Source: Amycolatopsis thailandensis (lineage in GTDB: Bacteria; Actinomycetota; Actinomycetes; Mycobacteriales; Pseudonocardiaceae). Taken from it: a stretch of DNA of 41,916 nucleotides. The stretch covers positions 1-41,916 of the forward strand of contig NZ_NMQT01000019.1 in assembly GCF_002234405.1 (NCBI RefSeq), read 5' to 3'. The notes under the pieces are model-generated. The model searched no databases and was not told the origin of the DNA. It saw nothing but the letters and a program-made list of their open reading frames with translations. Position numbers and translations under genes: made by a program. Within the stretch, counting starts at the first letter, position 1, and each line of letters starts with the position of its first letter. Below, in pieces: positions 27,249 through 35,404 of this stretch.

Positions 27249-27287
27249 CGAGGGACCTTTGCTCACTGGGGCGGCAAAGGTCCCTCG
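27249..27287 (-). terminator. 14-bp hairpin CGAGGGACCTTTGC
   Basis: Arms 27249-27262 and 27274-27287, perfect, loop 11 bases. It directly abuts the previous hairpin and is the nearer of the two to the ald stop at 27352, so it is the first terminator candidate for ald. Confidence 0.6.
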
Positions 27288-27351
27288 CGTAGGAAAGTGG
27301 CTTGCGGGGTGGAGCGGGCGAAGCGGGTGTGTAAGGAGAGTGGCGTGGGGG

Positions 27352-28467
27352 TCAGGCGAGGACGGAGGCCAGGTCGGTGGCGGGCAGGCCGTGCGCCGCG
27401 GCGACGGGGGCGTTGGTCAGGGCACCCGCGTGGGTGTTGAGGCCCTTCGCCAGCGAAGCGTCCGCCTGCAGCGCCTTCTGCCAGCCGTGGTCCGCCAGCT
27501 GGACGGCGTACGGCAGCGTCACGTTGGTCAGCCCGTAGGTCGACGTCCGCGGCACCGCGCCCGGCATGTTCGCGACGCAGTAGAACACCGACTCGTGAAC
27601 CTGGTAGGTCGGCTCGTCGTGCGTGGTCGGCCGCGAGTCCGCGAAGCAACCGCCCTGGTCGATCGCGATGTCCACCAGCACGCTGCCCGGACGCATCCGC
27701 GAGACGAGGTCGTTCGAGACCAGCTTCGGCGCCTTCGCACCGGGCACGAGCACCGCGCCGATGACCATGTCGGCCTCCAGCACGGACTGCTCGACCGACA
27801 GCGCGTTCGAGGTCACCGTGCGGATGCGGCCGCCGAAGTCGTTGTCGATCTGACGGAGCCTGTCGACGTTGGTGTCGAGGATCTCGACATCCGAGCCGAG
27901 GCCCAGCGCGACCCGCGCCGCGTTGAGGCCGGCCACACCGCCGCCGATCACGACCACGCGCGCCGGGTGGACACCGGGGATTCCGCCGGGCAGCACGCCG
28001 CGGCCACCGCTCGGCTTCATCAGGGAGTACGCGCCCACCTGCGGCGCCAGCCGCCCGGCGACCTCGGACATCGGCGCCAGCAGCGGCAGCGCGCGGTTCG
28101 GGGTCTGCACCGTCTCGTACGCGATCGCGGTGGTGCCCGCGGCCAGCAGCGCGTCGGTCAGCGGGCGGTCCGCGGCGATGTGCAGGTAGGTGAACAGCAC
28201 CTGGTCGGCGCGCAGCCGCGGGTACTCCTCGGCGATCGGCTCCTTGACCTTCAGCACGAGCTCGCCCTCGGACCAGGTCTCCTCGGCGGTCGCCAGGATC
28301 TTCGCGCCCGCGGCGACGTACTCGTCGTCGGTGATGGACGAGCCGAGGCCGGCGCCGGTCTCGACGAAGACGTCGTGGCCGCGCCCGGTCAGTTCGTGCA
28401 CGCCCGCCGGGGTGAGCGCCACGCGGTACTCGTGCCTCTTGATTTCACGGGGGACGGCGATACGCAC
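27352..28467 (-). CDS. ald: Alanine dehydrogenase
   Basis: NAD-dependent reversible deamination of L-alanine to pyruvate and ammonia. The 371-residue protein has standard family length. It begins [23 protein letters not shown], where R15 binds substrate, and has [10 protein letters not shown] with the catalytic lysine and FTYLHIAAD with the catalytic histidine. The NAD site is [14 protein letters not shown], followed by SDVEILD, and the domain closes with [18 protein letters not shown] and [15 protein letters not shown]. Start GTG 28467 is fixed by CAGGAGG upstream. It is divergent from the quinone reductase gene and ends near two terminators. In mycobacteria ald is controlled by an adjacent AldR; no such regulator is adjacent here. 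Confidence 0.95.
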   Translation of the reverse strand: MRIAVPREIKRHEYRVALTPAGVHELTGRGHDVFVETGAGLGSSITDDEYVAAGAKILATAEETWSEGELVLKVKEPIAEEYPRLRADQVLFTYLHIAADRPLTDALLAAGTTAIAYETVQTPNRALPLLAPMSEVAGRLAPQVGAYSLMKPSGGRGVLPGGIPGVHPARVVVIGGGVAGLNAARVALGLGSDVEILDTNVDRLRQIDNDFGGRIRTVTSNALSVEQSVLEADMVIGAVLVPGAKAPKLVSNDLVSRMRPGSVLVDIAIDQGGCFADSRPTTHDEPTYQVHESVFYCVANMPGAVPRTSTYGLTNVTLPYAVQLADHGWQKALQADASLAKGLNTHAGALTNAPVAAAHGLPATDLASVLA

Positions 28468-28592
28468 GGAATGCCTCCTGGCGGCGGGTCTACGACAAGT
28501 GCTGCCACTCACGGTGATGTACCCGGACGGCGGTGTCATCGTGTGCCGGGGACAAGATTGAGAGCCGATCATGGTTTTCTCGGCACAATCGC

Positions 28593-28623
28593 TTGACCTC
28601 CAGTCGACTGGAGCTTGCACCTT
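28593..28623 (+). promoter_or_regulatory. MerR/SoxR-type promoter with CTCCAGTCGACTGGAG palindrome
   Basis: TTGACC (28593-28598) is followed by a 19-base spacer. A perfect 16-base palindrome (28598-28613) begins at the last base of the -35 and lies in that spacer. A -10-like CACCTT is at 28618-28623, then seven bases and the ATG at 28631. Over-long spacers occupied by a palindrome are diagnostic of MerR-family activators. The half-site CCTC-AG followed by its complement resembles the SoxR box (CCTCAAG...CTTGAGG). The transcript would be leaderless. SoxR or a related activator is not encoded in the window. Confidence 0.6.
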
Positions 28624-28630
28624 GGGTGAC

Positions 28631-29572
28631 ATGAGAGCGGTGTGGTTGAAAGAGTTCGGCGGACCCGAAGTGCTCGTCGCGGGCGAGGCGCCCGATCCGG
28701 TGCCCGGGCCGGGGCAGGTCCTGGTCGAGGTGGCGTTCGCCAACATCACGTTCGTCGAGACGCAGTTCCGCGCCGGCGGGGGCGGGCCGTTCCGTGCCGA
28801 ACCGCCGCTGATCCCCGGCAACGGCGTCGGTGGCGTGATCAGCGCGGTCGGCGAGGGGACCGACCTCGGCCTGGTCGGGAAGCGAGTCGTGACCTCGACC
28901 GGCGGCTCCGGGGCATACGCGGAACGGGTCGCTGTCGCCGCGGAGGCCGTCTTCGAGGTGCCGGACGGCCTGGCGCTCGACGCGGCGGTGGCGATCCTCG
29001 CCGACGGCCGCACGGCGACGGCGCTGGTGACGGCGGCGGGTATCCGGCCGGGGGAACGCGTGCTGGTCGAGGCCGCGGCCGGCGGGGTCGGCGGGCTGAT
29101 CGTCCAGCTCGCCAAGGCCGCGGGCGCCGAGGTCGTCGGCGCGGCGGGTGGTCCGGCGAAGGTCGAGCACGTCCGGGAGCGCGGCGCCGATCTGGCGGTC
29201 GACTACCGCGAGCCGGACTGGGCGGCGAAGGCAGGCGAGGTCGACGTCGTGTTCGACGGGGTCGGCGGCGAAATCGGCACGACGTCCTTCGGGCTACTCA
29301 GGCTCGGCGGCCGGATGCTGATCTACGGCCTGTCGAGTGGTTCGTGGACGGAGGTGTCCGAAGAGGACGCCGCCGCGCGCGGGGTCACGGTGATCCGGGA
29401 CCTCGGCGGTCCGGCCGAGATGCGCGCGTTCACCGAGTCCGCGCTCGCCGAAGCCGCCGCCGGACGGCTGGAACCCGTGATCGGCCAACGGTTCCCGCTC
29501 GCCAGGGCGGCGGACGCGCACGCGGTCATGCAGTCGCGCGGCGCGATCGGCAAGACGGTGCTCGAGATCTGA
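28631..29572 (+). CDS. Zinc-binding-dehydrogenase family NADPH:quinone oxidoreductase
   Basis: A 313-residue medium-chain reductase of the quinone oxidoreductase type: MRAVWLKEFGGPEVL at the N terminus, GNGVGGVISAVGEG for the GroES-like fold, VEAAAGGVGGLIVQLAKAAG for NADPH binding, and RFPLARAADAHAVMQSRGAIGKTVLEI at the end. The cysteine and histidine zinc ligands of alcohol dehydrogenases are absent, which is normal for quinone reductases. It would reduce quinones or other electrophiles in the cytosol. The SoxR-like promoter fits that role: Streptomyces SoxR is activated by redox-cycling metabolites and its regulon includes an oxidoreductase of this family. The gene overlaps the next one by a single base (TGATG). 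Confidence 0.88.
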   Translation: MRAVWLKEFGGPEVLVAGEAPDPVPGPGQVLVEVAFANITFVETQFRAGGGGPFRAEPPLIPGNGVGGVISAVGEGTDLGLVGKRVVTSTGGSGAYAERVAVAAEAVFEVPDGLALDAAVAILADGRTATALVTAAGIRPGERVLVEAAAGGVGGLIVQLAKAAGAEVVGAAGGPAKVEHVRERGADLAVDYREPDWAAKAGEVDVVFDGVGGEIGTTSFGLLRLGGRMLIYGLSSGSWTEVSEEDAAARGVTVIRDLGGPAEMRAFTESALAEAAAGRLEPVIGQRFPLARAADAHAVMQSRGAIGKTVLEI

Positions 29573-29991
29573 TGTTCGACGTCGACGAATTCCTCGCCGG
29601 TCCGCTCACGGCCAGGGTCGCCACGACCGGGCCGACCGTGCGCCCGACCTGGTACCTCTGGGAGGACCGGGCCTTCTGGATCCTCACCGGACCGTGGGCG
29701 AAGCTGGCCGGTCTCGTCCGTGAGTCACCGGCGATCGCGGTGACGGTCGACGTCTGCGACGTCGGCACCGGGACGGTGCGGCAGGTGCTCGCGCGCGGCG
29801 AGGCGGAGGTGCTGCCGTTCGACGTCCCACGTGGACGGCGGCTGCTGAGCCGCTATCTCGGGTCCGACGAGGACAAATGGGATGCGCGTTTTCTTTCTTA
29901 CCTGCACGATGATCCCGAGGTCGCGGGAACGGTCTGGCTCCGGATGGTGCCGAAGCGATTCGTCGCCGAAGACCTCGGTTATCGGGTATGA
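29572..29991 (+). CDS. Pyridoxamine-5'-phosphate-oxidase-fold (flavin/F420-type split barrel) protein
   Basis: A 139-residue split-beta-barrel protein. RVATTGPTVRPTWYLWEDRAFWILTG and LVRESPAIAVTVDV are the first barrel strands; TVRQVLARGEAEVL and TVWLRMVPKRFVAEDLGY complete the fold. Such actinobacterial proteins bind FMN, F420, heme or biliverdin, and the cofactor cannot be assigned here. It is translationally coupled to the quinone reductase (ATG within TGATG) and so falls under the same SoxR-like promoter, suggesting a joint role in redox-cycler detoxification (inference). The gap of about 115 bases after it has no gene or hairpin. Confidence 0.8.
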   Translation: MFDVDEFLAGPLTARVATTGPTVRPTWYLWEDRAFWILTGPWAKLAGLVRESPAIAVTVDVCDVGTGTVRQVLARGEAEVLPFDVPRGRRLLSRYLGSDEDKWDARFLSYLHDDPEVAGTVWLRMVPKRFVAEDLGYRV

Positions 29992-30075
29992 CGCACGGCC
30001 GCGTTCGCGGGGGGTGGGCGCGGCCGTGCAACCTGCGGATCGGTAAATGCAGCACGATCGAGTCAAGATGTTGAT

Positions 30076-30101
30076 CTTACTGGCCGGTAAGCTGCCATTC
30101 T
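30076..30101 (+). promoter_or_regulatory. Palindrome CTTACTGGCCGGTAAG and -10-like CATTCT
   Basis: The 16-base inverted repeat at 30076-30091 has one mismatched pair. It lies directly before CATTCT (30096-30101), which is seven bases before the ATG at 30109. A repressor bound here would block the promoter; TetR-type operators often look like this. Confidence 0.35.
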
Positions 30102-30108
30102 GTTCCGC

Positions 30109-30336
30109 ATGACAAATCAGGACTGGCGGCGGGAGCGGCGTGTCCGCACCGTCGACACCGAAGGCAATCCGGCCGATGTCGTCGTTGGCCTGGTCGAAAC
30201 CCCCGGGCACGGCTACGAAGCCGCGTTGCGGGTCGACGGTGGCCCCGGTGTGCTTTTGCCGCTTTACCCCGGTGCCGATCTGCTCGCCGCGGTACGGCAG
30301 ACCATTGAGGACGGATATCGCGCCAGCGCGCACTAA
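30109..30336 (+). CDS. Small hypothetical protein, 75 residues
   Basis: A small charged protein, MTNQDWRRERRVRTVDTEGNPADVVV, with alternating strand-like segments and a helix-like ending LLAAVRQTIEDGYRASAH. No family recognised. Codon use is typical of neighbours (strong GC3), and a promoter-like CATTCT lies seven bases upstream of ATG, suggesting a leaderless gene. A hairpin 10 bases after the stop separates it from the convergent PucR gene. Real but uncharacterised, in my judgement. Confidence 0.6.
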   Translation: MTNQDWRRERRVRTVDTEGNPADVVVGLVETPGHGYEAALRVDGGPGVLLPLYPGADLLAAVRQTIEDGYRASAH

Positions 30337-30346
30337 TCTGTCGGAT

Positions 30347-30399
30347 GTCAGGAAAGGGTCTTTCAAGACGTTTTTCGTCCTGAAAGACCCTTTCCTGAC
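30347..30399. terminator. Hairpin GTCAGGAAAGGGTCTTTCA with T5 loop
   Basis: Arms 30347-30370 and 30376-30399 (24 bp, one mismatch) close on GACG-TTTTT-CGTC. The apex is the reverse complement of the apex at 5043-5055. It lies between two convergent genes and is the likely shared terminator. Confidence 0.7.
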
Positions 30400-30464
30400 G
30401 TCTGCGCGCAGTTTCATCGCACTACAAAGTGTTCGTCTTTGAACAGTTTCTCGTGGAATGCCGG

Positions 30465-32018
30465 TCAGCTCCAGCGCAGGGAAACGAGTTGCGTGATCAA
30501 AGCCAGCCGGACGTCGGGATCGTCGAGATCGAGCGGGACGAGGTCGAGCAGCCGCCGCATGCGATATCTCAAGGTGTTGGGATGGATGCGAAGTTCTTTC
30601 GCGGCCGCGCGCGGGTCGCCGGGATGCCTCAGCCACTGGTAGAGCGTGTCGACGTAGCCGCTCTCGTGGGCTTCGTCGTGCGCGCGCAGCAAGCCGAGCG
30701 GACCCAGCTCGGCCACCTTCGCCGTGCTGGCCGCCGCCGCTCCGCGGTGCAGCGAAAGCGCCGTCCACGCCTCGTCGAAGACCACGACGCGGCCCGGCAC
30801 GAGCTTCGCGCGTAGCAGGCTCAGTGCCTCGTCGGCTTGGGCGCGCGACGTCGCGAGCTCGCCGATCTCGCAGGCGGAACCCGCGGCCGCCCGCGGTGTC
30901 CCGCCCTTCCTCGACGACGGCAGGGCTTCGAGCGCGGCGCGGAGTTCGCCCCAGCCGTCGCCGTCCGGGACGACGGCGTAGAGCACGCCGCCGAGTTCGG
31001 TGGCCACCGGTCGCCTGCCGACGCCCTGCGAGATCCTTTCGAGGAGAGCGAGCCGCAGCCCCTCGTCGTCGCGGCCGTCACCGCCGGAGACCTCGATGAC
31101 GACGACGCGGTGCGGCTCCTCGGACAGGTCCAGTTCCGCGATCGCCTTGCGCGGGCTGGCTTTCCCTTCGAGCACGGCGCGCAGGAGCTCGGCCGAGACC
31201 CGGCGCTGGGAATCGGTGTGCGCGCGGCGGCGCAGCAGATGCAGCGCGACGACGGGCGCCGCGTCGGCGAACGCGGCCGCGCGTTCGTCGGAGACCGGGC
31301 CCGCGACGACCGCCCACATCGACCCCAGCAGCTCACCGCCCATCCGGATCGGCACGATGAGCCGGGGCAGCGTGCCGTCGCGTTGCGCGGGCACGAAGAT
31401 CGTTTGCCGCCCACGGGAAAGCTCGCGGAACACCCCTCGCGACCGGAACCGCGCGAGGACGTCGTCGGGAATCCGGCGGCCCATGATCGTGGACACGCGG
31501 GCCGAGTCGGTCAGGTCCTGCCGGGCCGAGTAGGCGAGCACCCGCGAGTTGGTGTCCTCGATGGTGACCGGCGCGTCGACCACCGAAGCGACCGCGTCCG
31601 CGAGCCGGAACAGGTCGCCGGAACCGGGGCCGCCGCCGTCCTCCAGCGCGTCCGACTCGTCGGCCAGCGCGTCGAGGACCGTCCTGAGCAGCCAGACCAG
31701 CTGGGCCCACGACGTCGCCGAGCGCACCTCGATCAACGCGATGTCCGCCGATTTCGCCGCCCGTTTCACCGACGGTTTCGCCGCGAGCGGCGGCTTCAGC
31801 AGGACGGCGGCGGCGCCTTTGGCCGCACTGTGCTTCACGAGCTCCGCGGCTTCGGGCGTTTCGGTGATCGCGACGCCGAGGACGAGGTCGCCCGCGGCGA
31901 GCGTGTTGCCGGGTTCGGCGATGACGACGTCACCGACGGCGGGGGACTCCTCGGGGACCTGGAGGGCGTGCAGCAGCGTCGGGCCGACCCTGTCGACGAC
32001 GCTGCGTACGGAGACCAT
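30465..32018 (-). CDS. PucR-type (CdaR-like) transcriptional regulator
   Basis: A 517-residue regulator. The N-terminal part is a PucR-like domain (VSVRSVVDRVGPTLLHAL; GDVVIAEPGNTLAAGDLVLGVAI). The middle is GAF-like, about 160-300 (VTIEDTNSRVLAYSARQ; LIVPIRMGGELLGSMWAVV). A GGDEF-like remnant, then the C-terminal PucR helix-turn-helix (ELRIHPNTLRYRMRRLLDLV) finish the protein. Family members regulate purine, amino acid or aromatic metabolism by ligand sensing. It diverges from metY with about 310 bases between starts, so control of metYX or ald is possible but not shown. ATG 32018 is preferred because GACAAT is six bases upstream; another in-frame start at 32051 is possible. Confidence 0.85.
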   Translation of the reverse strand: MVSVRSVVDRVGPTLLHALQVPEESPAVGDVVIAEPGNTLAAGDLVLGVAITETPEAAELVKHSAAKGAAAVLLKPPLAAKPSVKRAAKSADIALIEVRSATSWAQLVWLLRTVLDALADESDALEDGGGPGSGDLFRLADAVASVVDAPVTIEDTNSRVLAYSARQDLTDSARVSTIMGRRIPDDVLARFRSRGVFRELSRGRQTIFVPAQRDGTLPRLIVPIRMGGELLGSMWAVVAGPVSDERAAAFADAAPVVALHLLRRRAHTDSQRRVSAELLRAVLEGKASPRKAIAELDLSEEPHRVVVIEVSGGDGRDDEGLRLALLERISQGVGRRPVATELGGVLYAVVPDGDGWGELRAALEALPSSRKGGTPRAAAGSACEIGELATSRAQADEALSLLRAKLVPGRVVVFDEAWTALSLHRGAAAASTAKVAELGPLGLLRAHDEAHESGYVDTLYQWLRHPGDPRAAAKELRIHPNTLRYRMRRLLDLVPLDLDDPDVRLALITQLVSLRWS

Positions 32019-32253
32019 GGTGCGATTGTCCAGCAGGTGGGAGCCGGGCACACGTCAGACCTGGTTCACGCCGACCCTGCCCGTGAGCCGCGGGTTGCCG
32101 TCGGCCATCCGGGGAGCGGACACTCCGATCCCACCCTGTCCATGACAGATACAAAGGGAGCCGGTGGGTCGAGGTCGCTTCCCCCGATCGTGTGACGGGC
32201 ACGCCCGGAGAGGCAGCCGTTCGCCCTTTCGGAACGGAATCCCACGTCCTGAG
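32019..32253. other. Shared upstream region of the PucR gene and metYX
   Basis: About 235 bases before the folded metY leader. It contains small hairpins CGGG-CACG-CCCG (32196-32207) and CCGTTC-N9-GAACGG (32217-32237). A 17-codon open frame (32142-32195, MTDTKGAGGSR...) could be a leader peptide, but it lacks the methionine or cysteine run expected of an attenuator. No promoter could be fixed. Confidence 0.3.
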
Positions 32254-32319
32254 AGCGGTTGGGTGCTCCGTTCGGCGGAGCTAGCTTCGGTGGCAACAGC
32301 CGAAACCCCTTGAACCGCT
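32254..32319 (+). promoter_or_regulatory. Three-way-junction leader upstream of metY, candidate riboswitch
   Basis: P1 pairs AGCGGTTGGGT (32254-32264) with ACCC (32305-32308) and AACCGCT (32313-32319), leaving a 4-base bulge. P2 is GCTCCG-TTCGG-CGGAGC (32265-32281). P3 is TTCGGT-GGCAACA-GCCGAA (32286-32304). P1 and P2, and P3 and P1, abut with no unpaired bases; only TAGC (32282-32285) joins P2 and P3. P1 ends one base before the AGGAG Shine-Dalgarno (32320-32324). Closed P1 would therefore sit directly against the ribosome site. A GGCAAC loop occurs in SAM riboswitches, but I could not align this to SAM-I or SAM-IV. Confidence 0.45.
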
Positions 32320-32331
32320 AGGAGAATCGCG

Positions 32332-33633
32332 ATGAGCGCGGACGGATGGTCGTTCGAGACCAAGCAGATCCACGCGGGTGCGGCGCCCGACACCGCCACC
32401 GGCGCGCGGGCGACCCCGATCTACCAGACCACCTCGTACGTGTTCCGCGACAGCCAGCACGGCGCCGACCTCTTCAGCCTCGCCGAGCCGGGCAACATCT
32501 ACACGCGGATCAACAACCCCACGCAGGACGTGCTGGAGCAGCGGCTCGCCGCGCTCGAGGGCGGTGTCGCGGCGCTGGCGTTCGCCTCCGGGACCGCGGC
32601 GACGACGGCCGCCATCCTCAACATCGCGAACTCGGGTGACCACTTCGTCTCCAGCCCGTCGCTCTACGGCGGCACCTACAACCTTTTCCACTACACGCTG
32701 CCGAAACTCGGCATCGAGGTCTCGTTCGTCGACGACCAGGACGACATCGAGCAGTGGAAGGCCGCGGTCCGGCCCAACACCAAGCTGTTCTTCGCCGAGA
32801 CGCTGGCCAACCCGGGCAGCAACGTCCTCGACATCCGCAAGGTCGCCGACGCCGCGCACGAGGCCGGTGTCCCGCTGATCGTGGACAACACCGTGCCGAC
32901 CCCGTACCTCGTCCGGCCGATCGAGCACGGCGCCGACGTCGTGGTCCATTCGGCGACCAAGTACCTCGGCGGGCACGGCACCACGGTCGCCGGGGTGCTG
33001 GTCGACGGCGGCACGTTCGACTTCGGCAAGGACCCCGCGCGGTTCCCGGGCTTCAACGAGGCCGACCCGAGCTATCACGGTCTCAAGTACTGGGAGGCGC
33101 TCGGGCCGGGCGCGTACGCGGCCAAGGCCCGCGTCCAGATCCTGCGCGACACCGGCGCCGCGATCGCGCCACTGAACAGTTTCCTGATCTTGCAAGGGAT
33201 CGAGACGCTGTCGCTGCGCCTGGAGCGGCACGTGTCCAACGCGCAGGCACTGGCCGAATGGCTGGAGCAGCGTGACGAGGTCGAGAAGGTGTACTACGCC
33301 GGTCTGCCGTCGAGCCCGTACCACGAGGCCGCGAAGAAGTACCTGCCGAAGGGCGCCGGCGCGGTGCTGTCGTTCGACCTGCGGGGCGGTGTCGAAGCCG
33401 GACGGGCCTTTGTGGACGGTACGGAACTGCACAGTCAGCTGGTCAACATCGGCGACGTGCGCAGCCTGATCGTGCACCCCGCCTCCACGACGCACAGCCA
33501 GCTGACCCCGGAGGAGCAGGCCTCCAGCGGCGTCACGCCGGGTCTCGTACGGCTCGCCGTCGGGCTGGAAGGGATCGAGGACCTCAAGGCCGACCTCGAG
33601 GCCGGATTCCGGGCGGCCAAGGCGGCTTTGTGA
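32332..33633 (+). CDS. metY: O-acetylhomoserine sulfhydrylase (aminocarboxypropyltransferase)
   Basis: A PLP enzyme that makes homocysteine from O-acetylhomoserine and sulfide. The 433-residue length and the sequence (WSFETKQIHAGAAPD, TPIYQTTSYVFRD, YTRINNPTQDVLEQRLAALEGG) are those of MetY. The PLP lysine is K210 in VVHSATKYLGGHGT. The C-terminal half has NIGDVRSLIVHPASTTHSQL and SSGVTPGLVRLAVGLE. The Shine-Dalgarno AGGAG is well placed, and a folded leader lies immediately upstream. Its stop overlaps the metX start (GTGA), so the two consecutive steps are coupled in translation. This provides direct sulfhydrylation, bypassing cystathionine. Confidence 0.95.
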   Translation: MSADGWSFETKQIHAGAAPDTATGARATPIYQTTSYVFRDSQHGADLFSLAEPGNIYTRINNPTQDVLEQRLAALEGGVAALAFASGTAATTAAILNIANSGDHFVSSPSLYGGTYNLFHYTLPKLGIEVSFVDDQDDIEQWKAAVRPNTKLFFAETLANPGSNVLDIRKVADAAHEAGVPLIVDNTVPTPYLVRPIEHGADVVVHSATKYLGGHGTTVAGVLVDGGTFDFGKDPARFPGFNEADPSYHGLKYWEALGPGAYAAKARVQILRDTGAAIAPLNSFLILQGIETLSLRLERHVSNAQALAEWLEQRDEVEKVYYAGLPSSPYHEAAKKYLPKGAGAVLSFDLRGGVEAGRAFVDGTELHSQLVNIGDVRSLIVHPASTTHSQLTPEEQASSGVTPGLVRLAVGLEGIEDLKADLEAGFRAAKAAL

Positions 33634-34751
33634 CCCAGGCTCCCGATCTCCCTCCCGCCACCGGTGCGTGGCGGGAGGGAGATCCGCCCGGCAGGCGCCG
33701 GTTCGTCACCGGCGTCCAGCCGCTCGAAACCGGGCGCGAGATCCCGTTCACGCTCGCCTACGAGACCTGGGGGACGCTGAATCCCGGCGCCTCCAACGCG
33801 ATTCTGGTCGAGCACGCCCTCACCGGGGACAGCCATGCCGTCGGGCAGGCGGAGGAGGGACACGTCAGCCCCGGCTGGTGGGACGGTCTGATCGGGCCGG
33901 GCAAGGCGATCGACACGGACGCCTTCTTCGTCGTGGTCCCGAATGTGCTCGGCGGCTGCCAGGGTTCGACCGGGCCGTCTTCTCCGCATCCGGACGGAAG
34001 TCCTTGGGGCAGCAGGTTTCCCGCCGTGACCGTGCGGGACCAGGTGGCCACCGAGGCCGCCCTCGCGGACGCGCTGGGCATCGGCCGGTGGGCCGCGGTG
34101 CTCGGCGGTTCCATGGGCGGGATGCGCGCGCTGGAATGGGCGGTGAGCGAGCCCGACCGGGTCGGCGCACTGCTCGTGCTGGCGTCGACGGCGCAGGCGT
34201 CGGCCGACCAGATCGCCTGGGCCGCGCCGCAACTGCACGCCATCCGCTCCGATCCCGGCTGGCACGGCGGCGACTACCACGACGTCCCCGGCGGTGGTCC
34301 TCACGCCGGTCTCGGCGTCGCCCGCCGGATCGCGCACGCGACCTATCGCAGCGAAGCCGAGCTGGCACAACGCTTCGGCCGCCGCTACCAGGACGGCGAA
34401 GATCCGTTGCACGGTGGCCGGTTCGCCGTCGAGTCCTATTTGGACCATCACGCCGGGAAGCTGTCCCGCCGATTCGACGCCGGCAGCTACGTGGTGCTCA
34501 CCGAATCGATGAACACCCACGACGTCGGCCGCGGCCGGGGCGGCGTCGCGAACGCGCTCGGCCGGATCACCGCGCGCACGGTCGCCGCCGGGGTGGACAG
34601 TGACCGGCTTTACCCGCTGTACCAGTCGCAGGCGATCGCGGACGGGGTCGCGGGGGCCGAGTTCGCCGTCATCGGCTCGCCGTACGGGCACGACTCGTTC
34701 CTGATCGAGACCGAGCAGATCGCGCGGCTGGTGAAGCCACTGCTCGCCTAG
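33630..34751 (+). CDS. metX: Homoserine O-acetyltransferase
   Basis: Transfers acetyl from acetyl-CoA to homoserine, the committed step of methionine synthesis. The 373-residue alpha/beta-hydrolase has the nucleophile S161 in LGGSMGGMRALEW, the oxyanion region GDSHAVG, and the catalytic histidine H354 in SPYGHDSFL; LYPLYQSQ precedes the acid region. Start is GTG 33630, overlapping the metY stop by four bases; the homologous region begins REGDPPGRRRF near residue 15. Whether it uses acetyl- or succinyl-CoA cannot be fully certain from sequence, but pairing with metY supports acetyl. A bidirectional hairpin follows 15 bases after the stop. Confidence 0.94.
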   Translation: MTQAPDLPPATGAWREGDPPGRRRFVTGVQPLETGREIPFTLAYETWGTLNPGASNAILVEHALTGDSHAVGQAEEGHVSPGWWDGLIGPGKAIDTDAFFVVVPNVLGGCQGSTGPSSPHPDGSPWGSRFPAVTVRDQVATEAALADALGIGRWAAVLGGSMGGMRALEWAVSEPDRVGALLVLASTAQASADQIAWAAPQLHAIRSDPGWHGGDYHDVPGGGPHAGLGVARRIAHATYRSEAELAQRFGRRYQDGEDPLHGGRFAVESYLDHHAGKLSRRFDAGSYVVLTESMNTHDVGRGRGGVANALGRITARTVAAGVDSDRLYPLYQSQAIADGVAGAEFAVIGSPYGHDSFLIETEQIARLVKPLLA

Positions 34752-34766
34752 CTGACTGGAGATCTG

Positions 34767-34832
34767 ACGCGTTTCGTCCTCTGGATGCGGTACTTGCACA
34801 CGCAACTACCGCATCCAGAGGACGAAACGCGT
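34767..34832. terminator. Hairpin with side stem (CGCATCCAGAGGACGAAA family), copy 3
   Basis: Arms 34767-34791 and 34808-34832 are 25 bp, perfect. The 16-base loop contains TTGC-ACAC-GCAA. It sits between the convergent stops of metX (34751) and the unknown gene at 34850, 15-17 bases from each. Best preserved of the three copies. Confidence 0.78.
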
Positions 34833-34849
34833 GGGCCTGCTCGCGACCG

Positions 34850-35362
34850 TCAGTCCGCCACGGCGTCCGAGATCCAGGGCGCCACGGGCAGGTCCCGGTC
34901 CAGGCATTCCGCCGACAGCCGGATCGTCCAGCGCAGCGCCTGCAGCACCAGGCTGTCGACCTCGTCCGGCGCGGCGTTGGCGAGCGCGATCTCGACCTGT
35001 TCCTGCGCGGCCTCGCTGTTGCCGTGCACCTCGGCCAGCAGCGTGCGCACGGCCGTCCGCACCGGCGGATCCGCCTGGTCGATCGAGACCTCTTCACCGT
35101 CCTCGTCGAACACCTGCACCTTGACCGGCGCACTACCGCCGTCGCCGAGGGTCGACACCATGGCGCTGCATTCGCCGAAGAGCATCATCACGAGCTCTTT
35201 GGTCTCTTCGGAGCGGGCCCGGGGCTCGACAGCGGTCGGCGTGAGCTCGTCGAGCGCCTCGGCGTCCTCCCCGAGGCTGATCGCCACGAGCGCACGCTGC
35301 GCCTTTTCGACGAGCCTCCGCTCGTACTCGCTCCTGTCCGGCTCCACGTGCCTATCAAACAC
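34850..35362 (-). CDS. Acidic helical protein of unknown function
   Basis: A 170-residue soluble acidic protein I do not recognise. It is predicted mostly helical (YERRLVEKAQRALVAISLGEDAEAL; EETKELVMMLFGECSAMV; AAQEQVEIALANAAPDEVDSLVLQALRWTI), with one strand-like stretch VKVQVFDEDGEEVSI. No signal peptide, membrane span or nucleotide motif is seen. It is transcribed alone, ending at a hairpin shared with metX. GTG 35362 is the longest start; GTG 35347 (VEPDRSEYE) is equally possible and neither has a clear Shine-Dalgarno. Confidence 0.6.
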   Translation of the reverse strand: MFDRHVEPDRSEYERRLVEKAQRALVAISLGEDAEALDELTPTAVEPRARSEETKELVMMLFGECSAMVSTLGDGGSAPVKVQVFDEDGEEVSIDQADPPVRTAVRTLLAEVHGNSEAAQEQVEIALANAAPDEVDSLVLQALRWTIRLSAECLDRDLPVAPWISDAVAD

Positions 35363-35404
35363 CAGAGGACCGAAAAGTGGGGATAGGCCGAAACCCGGAC
35401 GTGG

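Noticed and set aside
28571..28630. Longer N terminus for the quinone reductase
   Set aside because: The extra 20 residues would be translated from the SoxR-like promoter itself; the ATG at 28631 begins the conserved domain.
32195..32330. Standard SAM-I or SAM-IV riboswitch before metY
   Set aside because: I could not place the conserved core of either class; only the GGCAAC loop agrees. Reported instead as an unclassified folded leader.
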